DNA of 64,000 nucleotides from Orientallactaga sibirica (GCA_036365145.1 JAEOAD010000015.1:12889501-12953500); one strand, 5' to 3'. Positions 13,849 through 26,841 are shown, counted from the stretch's first letter. Made by a program: numbers and translations. The notes: a model not told the origin generated them from the sequence alone.

Positions 13849-14043
13849 TTTTAAACAGAAGGAGGAGAGAGAGAGTGAGAGAGTGAGAATGGGCATGCCA
13901 GGGCCTCTAGCCATTGCAAATGAACTTGAGACTCATGTGTCACCATGTGCATCTGCCTTATGTAGGGCCCAGAGAATTGAACCAGGGTCCTTAGGCTTCA
14001 CAGGTGTTTGCCTTAATCTCTAAGCCATTTCTCCAGCCCCCCC
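13806..14043 (-). mobile_element. tRNA-derived SINE inserted in L1
   Basis: A (TTTA)n tail at 13808-13852 is followed by the antisense SINE body, ending CTAAGCCATTTCTCCAGCCC. It lies between L1 ORF2 and ORF1, so it landed after the L1. Confidence 0.9.
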
Positions 14044-14088
14044 CCTTTCTGCCATTTTTCCTCTTTTGTAGTTCTTCCAGTTTTACAT

Positions 14089-15138
14089 TTACTGTCTTGT
14101 ATTAACTAGTATTTGAGTATGGTTTGTTTTTTCCAGGTTTTTATATATGTGTGTTTCTTTCTCTTCAGCATGAAGGATCCTTTCAAATATTTTCTGTAGA
14201 GCTGGTTTTGTCTTCAAATATTCCTTCAGCCTGCTTTTGTTGTGGAATGTCCTTATTTCTCCATCTATTTGAATGAATAGCTCTGCAGGATAAAGTAACC
14301 TTGGTTGACAGTTGTTATCTTTTAGAACTTGGCATACATCATTCCAAGCCCTTCTGGCTTTTAAAGTTTGTGTTGAGTAGTCTGCTGTTATCCTGATGGG
14401 CTTGCCTTTGTATGTGACTCGATTTTTCTCTCTAACTGCTTTCAATATATTTTCTTTGGTTTGCATGTTTGGTAGATTAATTATAATGTGGCAAGGAGAG
14501 GTTCTTTCGGGTTTTGTCTATTTGGTGTTCTTAAGGCTTCCTGTATCTGCATTGTCATCTCTTTCCCAATTGGGGGCAAATTTTCTTCTATGATTTTGTT
14601 GAAAACAACTACTATGGCTTTGGAGTAAAATTCTCCTTGTACTATATCTTGAATTCTTATGTTTGATCTTTTCAGTGTCCCAAATATCCTGAAATTCCCA
14701 TTCATACCTTTCTATTGTTTGTCTTTCTCTTCATTGGTCTGTATTAGATCTGCCACCTAGTTTTCTAATTTAGATATTCTGTTCTCTCCTTCATCCATTC
14801 TATGGGTGAGATTTTCTACAGAGTTTTTAATATGACTGACTGTGTTTTTGATTGCTAGTATTTCTGACTGTTTTTCTTTATTATTTCTATTTCCTAATTT
14901 ATGTCTTGGATTGATCTCCTTATTTCATTAAATTGATTTCCTGTGTCTTCTTTGATTCCTTTGATCTCCTCTTTGATTTCTTGAAGACATTTATAATCAT
15001 TCTTTTGACATCTTTAGCAGGTATTTTCTCTAAATCAGTCTCACTGGAGGTCATTTCTGATGGATTTATAATTTTGGTGGATTTATATTGTCTTGATATT
15101 TTTGTTTTTCTTTTATTATACTGTAGACATTTTTGCAT
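14089..15138 (-). pseudogene. L1 ORF1 (RNA-binding protein), broken
   Basis: Three minus-strand pieces: 14920-15138 (basic, Lys-rich N-terminal part), 14481-14705 (central RRM-like part, containing IRIQDIVQGEF) and 14089-14466 (C-terminal domain, containing IRITADYSTQTLKARRAWND). ORF1p is the L1 nucleic-acid chaperone that coats L1 RNA as a trimer. Frame breaks between the pieces show that it is dead. Confidence 0.8.
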
Positions 15139-15170
15139 CTTGGATTAATTTAATGTTTGGGTTTTCTAAT

Positions 15171-16370
15171 TATCTGCAGTATTGTTGAATGTATCAATCA
15201 ATCTGATGTTATATATCCTCAGGGTAGTAGCTTAAGGTGCTAAGTGTGGCTCTTAAGACTCTCAGAGTAATCCCAAAAGTGACCCTAAGTGTTGAGTTTG
15301 TCTGCTTTGAGAGTATTCTAGTAGGCTGGGTGGAACAAAATACAGGCAAATTCTAAAATTTAACAAAACAATACATACATTCAATGAAAAACAGCACAGA
15401 ATATTTATGCAAGAGTAGGTATTATTGCAAACAGATCTTCTAACAAAGTCACAGTCCCTAAGGATGTGTGTTGCCCCATACCCTTAATCCTGTCAACTGG
15501 GAGGCTAAGATTTCTTGTCTGTAGAAGGTTCCAAGGTCAGCTTGTGACCAGGTGAGACCCTTCCTCAATGAATGACAGAAGAGGAGAGAAAGGCACTATA
15601 AATCAGGAAGCAACAAATGACAAGCCCAAAATATAGGCTATTTAAGAATGGAAAATCTGACCATCCATCAGATTTAACATATAATTTACTCTGACATGGA
15701 AGGTGTAATTAGCACTTCAGATGCAAGCCTATATATCAGGTTTATTTGGTGGGTACTGACCTGGTATAATCTCAGTTACCTTTTGGGATGGCTTTGGTTT
15801 CAATTATGCTGTGTACCTGCTTGGGTCCCTCTGCTGCACTGTGGGTTCAGGTAGGCTGGCTGGGTCTGTGGATCTCTGCTCTGATCACCTTTGCTGGGTG
15901 CTTTATAATTGAGTTCCCTTCCTCAGGTCTCTGGTGCTTGCTCTGGTGGTGGGAGGAGGGGATGCTATGGATGGTGGCTGAAGCTCTCTTGCTGGTCCTC
16001 ATGATCCTCTTCCTCATGTGCTGCTCCACTGATCCCTGACAGCCTTCTTCCACATTTCTTGAGCTTGCAAGGAGGCTGGTATCAGTGGAAAATCCCATTA
16101 CCTGGCTTTTTCTGTGGCTCAGGCTGAGCCTGGCAAACACAGCTGTGTGAACCTGGTGCCACTGCTGTTGGATCTGCTTCTGCCTGCTTCTATGATCTCT
16201 ACATGCTCTGTATCTCTCCTATTTCTCTGTTGTGGTTGATAATTTCTTACACACCTTTGCTTTTTAGTAGAAGATTGTATTTTTGTATTTTGCTGTTTTT
16301 TTTTTCTTTTTTTATTTCTCCCCTAGGCTGCTTTGGCATGGTTCCTATGTTGCCACATTAAGCAGAAGTC
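15171..16370 (-). other. Possible L1 5' UTR and unassigned flank
   Basis: 15770-16340 is less AT-rich than its surroundings, and the reading upstream of ORF1 on the minus strand continues into it, so it may be the 5' UTR of the long L1. 15300-15770 does not look L1-like, and a diverged SINE-like scrap is possible at 15470-15600. No gene seen. Confidence 0.3.
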
Positions 16371-16521
16371 TATGACTTAGTTTTTAATGATTTTTGTTTC
16401 CATTTCTTGTATTCTACTCCCAGCAAAATGAAGCTGATATAAATAAGGATAAGCATATAAGAAAAACAATGTAATATAAATTACAAACATTGGTTAAGTC
16501 AATATAAATGTCAAATGCATT

Positions 16522-16737
16522 TTTAAAAATTATTTATTAACTTTAGAGATAGAGAGAGAGGGAGGAAGAAAGAGAAAATGAAAGAACAGATGTGCTAGGA
16601 CCTCCAGCTACTGCAAATGAACTCCATACACATACGCCACATTGTGCAACTGGTTTACATGGATCCTGGAGAATTGAAACTGGTTCCTTTTGCTTTACAA
16701 GCAAACACATTAACCACAAAGCCATCACTCATGGCTG
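16522..16737 (-). mobile_element. tRNA-derived SINE, antisense
   Basis: TTATTTATTAACTTTAGAG tail side, a GA-rich tract, then the antisense body ending in CACAAAGCCATCACTCATGG. An ordinary diverged copy. Confidence 0.8.
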
Positions 16738-19111
16738 AGAAATGATGTTATAATCATTAAAAATGTTTAATTAGTACTTACTGGTCTTCTCACAAATATT
16801 ATGCAAGGTCATAAAAAAATAACAGGCTAATTCTACAAAATCATGATAGAAGAAATAATTCCAGTTCCACACCAACTACTTTAGAAAGTGGAAAAAATTC
16901 CTCTTTCTATGAATCCAATACAGACCTGGTAAGGCTTCTGAAAGGGCAATATAAGAAAAGAAAGTGATAGGCAATTTCTAGTCAAAGGAGAAAATCCAAA
17001 AACAAAGTCAGGAAACAATTAAGTAACATGTGAAAACCAATATAAATTGAGAAAGCTGTCTTAATTCCAGGAATGTAAGGTTGGTGACAAACAGAAAATC
17101 TATTACAGTGATTCAATAGATATATTAGTTTTTCATTGCTGTTGTGAGAAATTTCTACAAGTTCATTGGATTAAACTAATTCAATGCCATGTGAAAGAGG
17201 TGTATGGAACCCTGTTTGTGTTTGGCTCCTGCAACAAAAGTTTTCACCTGGGATTTATTTATTTATTTTGACAAGGTCTCATTCTATAGTACAAACAATG
17301 ATGGCCTTACAACCCCTTCAATCATCCTCCCTTAGCCTCCAGAGTGCCAGGATTGCATGCATGTACCATCACTCCAGGCTTCTCATCTGAATTCTTGATT
17401 TATACTCTGCTTACCAGCCCTGCTAGGCAGTTGGAAAAGAAAAGCAGACAAAGATCACAGTCTTTCATTTTAAAGATACTACCTAAGAGTACTCCATTTC
17501 ATTGTCATTCTATAGAAAAGATTGTTTTCATAACCATACCTAGTTATGAAGCAAGGTAATTCAACTTTATTGTGTACGATGGATGTTTGGCTAAAATTTA
17601 GAAGTTCCAGTATCTAGGGAGAAAAGAAATGTACATTGGCTCCTGAAAAGTTCCTTCTAGAAAAGAACACTAATGACAGCTAAGCAGGAGAGGGAGGCTG
17701 CTCTCTCTACCCAGCAGGAATGAGGCTGGTGTCACTTCATACAGGGCTGGAGCAAAGTGAGCAGAGTGCAGAAGTGCTTCCAGTAGGCTTACAAATGTAG
17801 GAGAAAATTCCACTCAAAGAAAGTAGCAGGTTCAAAGTCCGTAACATGAGCTTACGTTTGGTACATTTAAGAAGTGGGACTATTATGTGTAGAAAATTCA
17901 AAAATTTTAAAAATAACAAATGAGAAGAAATCAATCCAATTGTCTTGTGCTTTGTAATCATGTACATTGTTTTTTTCTGATAATTGAACTACGCCAAGAG
18001 TAAGGATTATCAATGCTAAGAAAAAACAATGGGAGAAATATGAGGTAGGATTCTGATATACTCAAAAGCTGACCAGAAAAGATTTCCTGATGACTTGAAT
18101 AACTTGGATACATAAGAGTAATTGAAGTTGACTTAAGATTATGGACATGAACACCTGGGAAAATGTCATTATTTTGTGTCTGCATATTCATCATTTCTTT
18201 CAGTTCTGTTAAATATTCTCCCTCTTTTATTATATTTTGTTGCATAGTTATACTTTGTGAATATTCTGATATTTGCTAGGCAGTTTTATTTTCAGTCTTT
18301 TCTTCTACATCCTGGTTCCTGCTGTGCTGACTTACACTCTTTTCCACTGTTTTCCTCATTTTCTTATATTAGAGACTTATTATATGCATAATACACTAAA
18401 CATGGAGAACACACATACACATGCTTTTCATAAAAAAGCTATAACGTAAAACATTATTTGCTTTCCTTGATTATACTGTCTTTCAAGGCAAACAATTCAT
18501 AGCACTTGTAAGTACTCATGCTTCTGTCATTTTTAATTAACATTGCTGATACCTAGTTTACATAAAATAAAAAATATTTTCATTTAAAAGGTGGAGTTCA
18601 GTGTGTTTTGACAAGTATGTGCATGTGTGTAACCACCAACTTAATTAAGAATGAAAACATTCTGCCCTTGCCCCAAATCTCCCTTTTGCTACTAGGCAAT
18701 TTTCTGCTCTATTTCTTTACCACTTTTCCTGACATACTCATAGTTGATGGTCATCCATTCTAGACAACATAATAGCATTTCCTGGGTACTTGAGTGTTCT
18801 TTTTTCTCTCTTCTTTCCTCCCATCCTTAATAACATTGCTATTATTGCTTTCATTTTATCTATATGCTCCAATCACATAATACATTATTGTCTCTAAGCA
18901 AATAATTATCTCTTAAATAAATTAAGAATAAGGAAAATAAAATATATTTTATGTTTTTTCCCCAAAATGTTCTTTCTTCCCTTTGTGTAGATTTACCTTT
19001 CTAATCCCCATAATCTTTCTTCTTTCTAAAAAAAATTTTAGTAAGTCCTTCAAGGCACATCTATGGTTCTGTTGTCCAAGAAATTTTTCTTTCTTTCAGT
19101 TTTTTTTTTAT
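16738..19111. other. Unassigned, with a B1-like scrap at about 17250-17382
   Basis: 17250-17382 (TTTATTTATTTTGACAAGGT to ACCATCACTCCAGGCT) looks like an old antisense B1/Alu-like monomer. The remainder is AT-rich with no recognised gene, RNA or repeat. Confidence 0.35.
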
Positions 19112-19293
19112 AAAAGTGTGTTTATGAACCTGGTGTGGTGGTGCATGCACCCAGCACTTGGGAGGCAGAGGTAGGAGGATTGCCGTGAGTTCAAGGCCAC
19201 CCTGAGACTACATAGTTAATTGCAGGTCAGCCTGGACCAGAGTGAAACCCTACCTTGAAAAAAAAAAAAAAAAAAAAAAAGTGTGTTTATGAA
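19112..19293 (+). mobile_element. B1-type SINE with target-site duplication
   Basis: Body from about 19129 (CCTGGTGTGGTGGTGCATGC) to a 20-plus A tail ending at 19280. The 17-base sequence AAAAGTGTGTTTATGAA occurs at 19112-19128 and again at 19277-19293, a clean L1-machinery target duplication. Confidence 0.92.
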
Positions 19294-19544
19294 TGTAAGT
19301 GGCAGACTGTTGGCTTTTTGTTTGGTTTTAAATATTTCACTCTGCTCTTTTCGTATTTGTATGAATTTCATAAGAGGTATTGTGTAACTCTTATTCTTGA
19401 CCTGTATTTAAAGATATAATTATTTTCTGGCTAGGCTACTGTGATTTGTACATTATTCAGGCAGGTGTTAATCTTTTCATATTTATCTTATTTAGTTGTC
19501 TGAACTTGTTGGATCTGTACTTTGGTGTTTCCCACTAATTTCTT
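19294..19544. other. Unassigned
   Basis: AT-rich; nothing recognised. Confidence 0.3.
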
Positions 19545-19762
19545 TTTAAATATTTAATTTATTTATTTATTTGAGAGAGAGATTGAGGAAGAGTCAGAGA
19601 GAAAGAGAGAATGGGTGTGCCAGGGACTCTAGCCATTGCAAATGAACTCCAGACTCATGCGTTCTCTTGTGCATCTGGCATACGTGGGTCCTGGGAAATC
19701 AAACCGGCATCCTTAGGCTTTGCAGGCAAACATCTTAACTGCTAAGCCATTTCCCCAGCACT
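19545..19762 (-). mobile_element. tRNA-derived SINE, antisense
   Basis: A (ATTT)n start, GAGAGAGAGATTGAGG, then the antisense body ending CTAAGCCATTTCCCCAGCA. Confidence 0.88.
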
Positions 19763-20709
19763 TTCCTATTAATTTTAAAAATTCTCCTTCATTACTATTT
19801 TAACTATGCCTTCTGCTCCATTCTCTCTTCCTATTATTCCCAGTATATGCATGTGTTACCCGTGGTGGTGTTACCAGTGTTGCAGTATCCCTCAGCCCTT
19901 GTCTTCTTGAAGGGAAAAATTCATTTCAGAGATGTGGACAACTTAAGAAGACATTTGCTTAACAAAGTGTCAGAAGCAAAGCTGAGTGAAGCAAGCACTC
20001 CAAAGAGAGATGGGTGCAGCTACCCCAAGACAGAGAGGAACAGCGAGCAGGGAGCAGCCTAGTGAATTCTACATTGTGGATTTTAAAGAAAGTTTTATGA
20101 ATATTATGAAGTGGGTGGCATGTTCATGAGGTAAGGTGACCCTTTTTTCTGTTCCAAATCATGGTGGATCAGATGTTCCTTTCAGGACATTTCCTCCTAT
20201 CACCACAAAGAGGAGGGCTGTCAAATCCAGAGTGCATGTGATATAATACCTCACCACAGCTTCACAGACAAGAGAAGAGGAATATTCTGATCATCAGCAG
20301 ACATCTTTAGCAAAAGGTAACTAGTTTTCCTTGGTTATGTCACACTTAGCTCCTTGTCCATGGGCGGTCTAGAGTGGTCTCCCTCCTGGAAGAGGTGGAG
20401 ACTTTCTTAGGAGCCCTTCTCACTCACAACTTGATCTGTTGCAGTTGCATGCAAAAATATAGGAAAAGGCAACTTTTCTTTGTGAATTTTCCTTAAGCAA
20501 ACCCTATTCTCTTCCCCAGTGTTCTCAGGCTCACCATTTTAATCCCTACATTCACCTTCAGTGATGAGTATTCTGACACCATTATTGGATATTCAGCTTC
20601 ATTTTAATTTATTTTCTTAGTCTTTTCTTTCCAGTTTGGCATTCTTCAAGCCCAAGGACTCTTTCTTCATGTGTCCATCCTACTGAAAAGCCCAGGAAAG
20701 TCAACTTTA
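19763..20709. other. Unassigned
   Basis: About 950 bp with no recognisable gene or repeat. A 71-codon open frame at 19847-20062 has no features that set it apart from chance. Confidence 0.35.
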
Positions 20710-20935
20710 AAAATCAGTTATGGGCTGGAGGGATGGCTTAGTAGTTAAGGCATTTGCCTACAAAGCCAAAATACTGAGGTTTGGTTCCCCAGGACCCACA
20801 TTAGCCAGATGCACAAGGGGGCGCATGCATCTGGAATTCGTTTGCAGTGGCTGGAGGCCCTGGCTTAGCAATTCTCTCTCTCTCCCTCCCTCCCTCTTTC
20901 TCTGTCAAATAAATAAATAAATAAAGTTATTTAAA
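20710..20935 (+). mobile_element. tRNA-derived SINE
   Basis: Sense copy: GGGCTGGAGGGATGG, A box TGGCTTAGTAGTTAAGGC, CACAAGGGGGCGCATGCATC, and an AAATAAATAAATAAATAAA tail. Confidence 0.92.
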
Positions 20936-21345
20936 AAATAAGTTACAGTGCTCTTTTGTTTTCCTAGCCTTGCCTCTCCTTCTTTCTGAAATTTGCCACC
21001 CTTCTCCTTATTGTAATCAGTTGTTCTTGCATATTATTATATTTTCCATTAGAACCCTTAACAAATCATAGTTTTCTGATCTTCTCTGTATTATAATTGC
21101 AAGATCTGCTTAATTTCTGAGTCTGCTATTTTCTTTACCTCCCAGACTATTATTTCTTATTTTTTCAGCATGACATGTAAATTTTGGTTCAAAGTGGACA
21201 TGATGTATGTGATAACAGGATGTTTATTCACTAATGCTCCTATGGTAGTATTTTATGTTCATCTGGCAAGGACCTGAAATGTCTCATTTGCTGGTGCTTT
21301 GGGCCCCAGGAATTTTAATATCTTATACTTTCCTTATTTTTTGTT
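20936..21345. other. Unassigned
   Basis: Nothing recognised. Confidence 0.3.
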
Positions 21346-21346
21346 G

Positions 21347-21348
<2 letters not shown>

Positions 21349-21386
<38 letters not shown>
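21349..21386. repeat. (CA)n microsatellite
   Basis: About 18-19 uninterrupted CA units. Confidence 0.95.
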
Positions 21387-21582
21387 TTTCTTTTCCACTG
21401 TTCTCTTTGTGTTCCTCTGAGAACATCTTCATAAATGTAATGTATGTCTTGGTGCTGTTGTACCTGTGCATTCATTGCTATGATGCTAAGGGGAGGAAGC
21501 ATCTTTCTACAATTAAGTCTCAGTTTTTCATGGGCCTGAGTTTATATACTCACCAGGTCCTCTTGGCACTGTAAACAAACTA

Positions 21583-21694
21583 CAGATGCATGTGCTACTT
21601 TGTGCATCTGGCTATATGTGAGTGCTGGGAAATCAAACCAAGACTCTTGGGCTCTCAAGCAAATGCCTTAATCACAGAGCTATCTCTCCAGCCC
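21583..21694 (-). mobile_element. tRNA-derived SINE, truncated, antisense
   Basis: Only the head-side half: CTACAGATGCATGTGCTACT to GCTATCTCTCCAGCCC. The tail side is missing. Confidence 0.8.
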
Positions 21695-22944
21695 TTCTTT
21701 TACCTATTTGTAGCTCCAGCTGATATAAGGACTGGTTATTTTTAACTATCTAAAGACTCCAGAAAAACTCTTTATTGCATTTTTTTTATTTATACAAGTT
21801 TCAGTCTTCAGGTTGTATGAGCTGGGAATTTTTTTTGGTTTATTAGCATACAAATAGTTGGTTTCATTGTGGAATTTTTCAAAAAAATTTTTTTTATTTC
21901 CCTCTCCCTCTTTACCCCCATTGTGCTTTTCTACGTGTTCTGTCTCCCACCACAGCCTCTTTTCCACTTTCATGCCACATGTGTCCTTTTGCCTCCTTCC
22001 TTTCTAACACTTCTTGTTTCCTTCTCAAAGTCACCCATGGAGCTTCATAGCATATTCCCACCCTTATACTTCCTTAGTTACATGTAAACAAACTTTAATA
22101 TTTAGGATTTTAAAAATAATTTATTATTTTGTTTATATTATTCTAATTTTACAATCATATTGGTGACTACATTATCCTCCTCCCTGTCCTCCCCCCTCCA
22201 AAGAGACCCTCATCAATGGGGAATGTGGGTCTTGCACTGTGGGAGTAGCCAAAAATTATGGGGGATAGGCCAAGTCTCTGTGCATAATGACCCAACTTGT
22301 GGCTCTAACACTCTTTCCGCCCCCTCTTCCACTAATTTCCCTGAACCACATTGGGATCATTTTAGTTCTACTTCAATGGTGAGGTTTTGGGAGCCTCTGT
22401 GTCTCTGGATATCTGGCTTAGTAGGAGTTGGATGTTCTCTGTGTTTATCTCCTTCAGCCTTTTCTGGTGTCGTGTTCAACAAGAAAGCTGGACTCTTGCC
22501 CTTTCCCCACATTACTCTATGGTTTCAGCTGGGGCCCTGGTGAGGCATGATGGGCTGATCCTTCCTTCAAGTTCCCTGTCCATCTGAAAAAGATAAGCAA
22601 ATTCTCCAAAGGAGAGAGAAGTTAGTACTAGATAGATGGAATGGCCATAGTTATTTTATAGTGAATTATATATGCGTAGGCTCTCTTCTAGCCCACATTT
22701 GGTGGGAGCTTGATCTTAGAGACTGGGCTCATTTTTTGTACATGGTTTTGACTAATTTCCCAGTTCCAGCGATGAGTTCCATTCCACTGAGTGGATCTAT
22801 TAGTCAATATGTAGTATTCTTATAGGAGACAGAACATGTAATTTTTGTCTTTATGGGCCTGGATTACCTCATTTAGTTACCTCATTTTTTCCAGTTCCAT
22901 TTATTTCTCTGAAATTTTCATAATTTCAATTTTTTTTTTTTATT

Positions 22945-23090
22945 TTTGAAGGGGGATATACTCACTCTAGCTCAGGCAGACCTGGAATACACTATGTAGT
23001 CTCAGGCTGGCCTGGAACTCACAGTGATTCTCCTACCTCTGCCTTCCAAATGCTGGATTAAAGGTGTGTGCCACCATGTCTGCAACCTTA
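22945..23090 (-). mobile_element. B1-type SINE, antisense
   Basis: A T-run, TTTGAAGGGGGATATACTCA, then the reverse B1 body ending at GTGTGCCACCATGTCTGC. It is inserted in the L1 ORF2 C-terminal/3' region. Confidence 0.85.
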
Positions 23091-23544
23091 ATTTTGTTTT
23101 TATACAACCAAAGAAAGTTCCATTGATTAGATATACCAAATTTTCATTACATAGTCATCAGTTGATAGACATATATGCTGATTCCATTTCCTAGCTGTTG
23201 AGAATAAAGCAGCAGTAAGCATCAATGTGCAAGTATCTTTGTCATAATTTGTAGAGTCCTTTGGGTATGGGCCTAGGAATGGGATAGCTGGGTCATATAC
23301 TACATGTATAGTATTTGAGAAAGCTCCATGCTATTTTCCATAGTGATTGCTTCTGTTTACTCTCCCCCCAACTGTGAATAAATGGTTCCTCTTTGCTTAC
23401 ATCCTTGTCTGCATTTGTTGTCATCTGTTTTCTTGATTACAGCCATTCTGGCTGAGGTGAGATGGAATCTAAAGATAGTTTTAAGTTGCATTTCCCTGGT
23501 GTCTAAGGATGTTAAACTTTAAAAAAAATCTGTTGACCATTTGT

Positions 23545-24275
23545 ATTACTTCTTGTTTTTAAACTTATTTTTATTTGTTTTGGACATATTTAGTATGTAA
23601 AAACACATGGTGGTACCATCTTTCCCTCATCCCTACACTTTTTCCAAAGGACCCTCCTCACTGGGGATGTAGGTTATTCCCATGGGGAATTGTGGGTAGT
23701 TCATTGTGAGTGCAGCATTCCATTATGGGGGAGAGTCAATGTCTCTTGGCATAATTTCCCAACTTGTGGCTCTAATAATCTTTTCACCCCTCTTCTGCAA
23801 AATTCCCTGAGCCATGTTGGGTGTGTTTTAAGTGTACTTCAGTGATGGACTCTTAGGAGCCTCTGGATCTTTGGTTTGGTAGGTGTTGAGTGTCCTACAG
23901 TGTCTATCTCCTTCACCCTTGTGCTGATATCAGGTTTCACTGAAAAAGCAGCACTGTTATTCATTTCCCCAATTCCTCTGTCATTTCAGCTGTGGTTTGT
24001 CTCAAAAAAGGAATAGGAATCTCCAACAAAGACTGAAGTCAGCACATGTTAAATGGGATAAGCATTATTCATTTACAGAGAATTTAATGGTTGAAGACCT
24101 TGTTGTAGCCCACGATTAGTTGGAGCTTGATATTGGAAAGCAAACCAATTATCTGGATATGATTCTGATTTGTTTCCTGATATGGGTTCCTTTCCACTGA
24201 GTGGATCTGTTAGCCAATCCAAGAGCAATTGGTTACCCACCATAGCCATGTGCCACTATTGCACTTGTATTAGAA
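23545..24275 (-). mobile_element. Nested L1 3' UTR fragment, antisense
   Basis: It starts with a T-rich stretch at 23560 and repeats the 3' UTR block (CCAAAGGACCCTCCTCACTG, GGAGCTTGATATTGGAAAGC) already present at 22160-22800. ORF2 sequence resumes at about 24280 (CAGTTCTCTGCCCCATTTTG), so this is a younger truncated L1 in an older one. Confidence 0.75.
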
Positions 24276-24957
24276 TCATGTCCATATTCAGTTCTCTGCC
24301 CCATTTTGTGAATGGGTTATTTGATGTTTTATTGCTTAGGCTTTTGAGTTCTTTGTAGAGTCTAGATATAAGGCCTCTGTTGCATATCCGGGAAAAATTT
24401 TCTCCCATTATGTGTGTTATCTATTCACAGTGCTTGTGACATGTTTATCTGTGCAAAAACTTTTCAGCTTCATGAGCTCACAATGGTTCAATGATTGTTT
24501 AAGTTCCTGAGCTACTGGGATTTTGTTCAGGAAGTCTTTCCCACTCCTATATTATGAGAGTGCCTCCTATTTTTTCTTCCAGTAGTAGAAGATTTTCAGG
24601 TCTTATATTGAGGTTTTTTTTTTTTTTTTTTCTCCATTTGAACTTGATTTTTGTGGATGGTGAGATGTGTGGATTTCATTTTTCTGCATATGGTTATCTA
24701 CATTGTCCAGCACCATTTGTTGAAGAGGATGTCCTTTCTCCAGTCTGTGTTACTGGGACCTTTGTCAAAGATCAAGTAGCTATAGTTGCTTGACCTAAAG
24801 TCTGGGTCTTCAGTTATATTCCATTGGTCTATATTCCTGTTTTATGTAGGTACCATGTTGTTTTTGGTACTATGGCTTTGTAATAAAGCTTTAGATAAGG
24901 TATGGTGATGCCTCCAGAGGTGTTTTTGTTTACTTTTTTGCTGAGGATATGCTTGGA

Positions 24958-25092
24958 TATGTTTTTTGCTCTAGCCCAGGCAGACCTGGAATTCACTCTG
25001 TAGTCTCAGGGTGGCCTTGAACTCACAGTGATTCTCCTACCTCTGCCTCCTGAGTGCTGGGATTAAAGGTGTATGCCCCCACCCCTGGCTCC
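24958..25092 (-). mobile_element. B1-type SINE at an L1 deletion point
   Basis: TTTTTTGCTCTAGCCCAGGC to the CCACCCCTGGCTCC end. It separates ORF2 C-terminal sequence (left) from endonuclease-linker sequence (right). The approximately 1.6-kb reverse-transcriptase core present in the L1 at 11250-12780 is absent. The second copy is at about 30915-31049. Confidence 0.85.
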
Positions 25093-25099
25093 ATCACTT

Positions 25100-26150
25100 T
25101 TCTTAATAATTTTCTTAGTTTCCACTTCATAATTTCTGCTCTGATCTTGATTATTTCTTTCTGTCAGGAGCTCTTTGGGTTGGATTCTTCATGTTTTTCA
25201 AATGCCTTTAGATGGATGGTTAGGTTATTGATTTGGGATCTCTCTGTCTCTATTATGAAGGCATTTAGTGCTATGAATTTTCCCCTATGGACTGCCTTCA
25301 TTGTGCCCCATAAGTTTTGGTATGTTGTGTTCTCATTGACATTCAATTCTAGAAATTTTACAGTTTCCCTTTTGATTTCTTCTACTACACATTTATTGTT
25401 TAAAAGTATGTTGTTCAGTCTCCAGAAGCTCCTGGAGTTCCTGGTGTATCTTTTGTTATTAATTTCTAGCATTTACAGTATTGTGATCTGATACCATGCA
25501 GGAAATTATGTCAATTTTCCTGAATATTTGGAGGCAGACTTTTTGGGCTAATATATGATCTGTGTTGGAGCAGTTTTCATGAACTGCTGAGAAGAATGTG
25601 TATTCTGTAGATTTGGGGTAGGATGTTCTGTAGATGTCCATTAGATCTAGTTGATCTATGGTTTTGTTGAGCTCTCTCACTTTCCTGTTGATTTTCTGTT
25701 TGGATGATCTACCTATTGATGATAGTGGAATATTGAAGTCCCCAACTATGATGGTTTTGGTGTTTATTTCTATTTTTTGTCATGTAGGTTTTGTTTTATG
25801 AATTGTAGTGCACCTGTGTTTGGTGCATATAAATTGATGATTTTGATATCCTCTTTTTGGATCATTCCCTTGATGAGTAAGAAGTGGCCTTTTTAAAATC
25901 TTTTTTGATTACTGTTGGTTTGACATCTATTTTATCCAATATTAGTATAACAATTCCTGCTTGTTTCTTATTTCTGTTCACTTGGATTATCATTTTCCAC
26001 CCTTTCACCCTGAGGAGGTGTCTGTCTTTATGGTGAGGTGGGTTTCTTGAAGACAGCAGATGGAGGGGTCCATTTTTCTGATCTACCCTGTTAACTTATG
26101 TCTCTTGTTGTGTGAATTAAGGTCCTTAATGCTTAAGGTAATAACTGTGA
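25100..26150 (-). pseudogene. L1 ORF2 endonuclease part, broken
   Basis: Minus-strand frames at 25459-25680 (MRELNKTIDQLDLMDIYRTS; C-terminal part of the endonuclease with a VSDHNT active-site-type motif) and 25164-25472 (linker). Disrupted and lacking the reverse-transcriptase domain. Duplicated at 31057-32107. Confidence 0.75.
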
Positions 26151-26240
26151 GGTTTGATTTAATCCCTGCCATATGGTGATGCTTTATGGGGTTTGTTGTT
26201 TCTTGGACTCTGTAGTTTTTTGAACCTTTCATAGGTGTGG

Positions 26241-26841
26241 TTATTGTGGTCTGCTTCTTGTAGGCTCTTGAGATTGGTTATTTGACTCTTCTGTGTGGTG
26301 TATCCTCTGAAGTATTCTCTGTAGGTTTGGCATTGTGTTCAAACATTTGTAGAGCTGACTTTTATCATGGAAGGTTTTTCTTTCACCATCTATTATGAGG
26401 GATATTTTCACTGGGTATAGTAGTTTGGGTTGGAAGCCATATATTTTTAGACTTTGTTCCATTTTTTGACAGTTTTTGACATGTTTTTAGACAGCGTTCT
26501 ATTCCAGGCACTTCTGGCTTTCAGGGTTTCCACTGAGAAATCAGAGGTAATTCTGATGGGGTTACCTTATATGTACTGTGTTGTTTCTCCCTAGCTGCTT
26601 TTAGTACTCTCTCTTTGTTTTCGTTGTTTAGAGTCCTAATGATAACATGTCTTGGAGAGTTTCTCCTTTGGTCCAGTCTGTTTGGAGCTCTATTAGCTTC
26701 TTTTATCTTGGTGAGGCTCTTTTTTGAGAGGGTGGGAAAGGTTTCTTCCATAATTTTGTTGAATATGTTCTCCATGCATTTGGTCTGAATTTTTTTCCCT
26801 TCTGGTATACCCATAACAGTATTGTCCTTTGCTAGATTCAA
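26241..26841 (-). pseudogene. L1 ORF1, C-terminal part, broken
   Basis: Two minus-strand frames: 26521-26841 (central RRM-like region, RAPNRLDQRRNSPRHVIIRT) and 26241-26462 (C-terminal domain, PKLLYPVKISLIIDGERKTF). Part of the same decayed L1; duplicated at 32198-32798. Confidence 0.75.

Larger units (their letters stand above)
8641..15170 (-). mobile_element. Long antisense L1 element, decayed
   Basis: A T-rich start at about 8660 marks the poly-A end of an L1 on the minus strand. Going right are the 3' UTR (8690-9950), ORF2 (about 9970-13790) and ORF1 (14089-15138), in the order expected for an antisense L1. A SINE (13806-14043) and a CT expansion (12632-12672) interrupt it, and ORF2 is broken into several frames. 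It is the longest L1 in the window, about 6.5 kb, but it cannot move autonomously. Its 3' UTR is of the same type as 39250-40170 and differs from the other L1s here. Confidence 0.85.
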
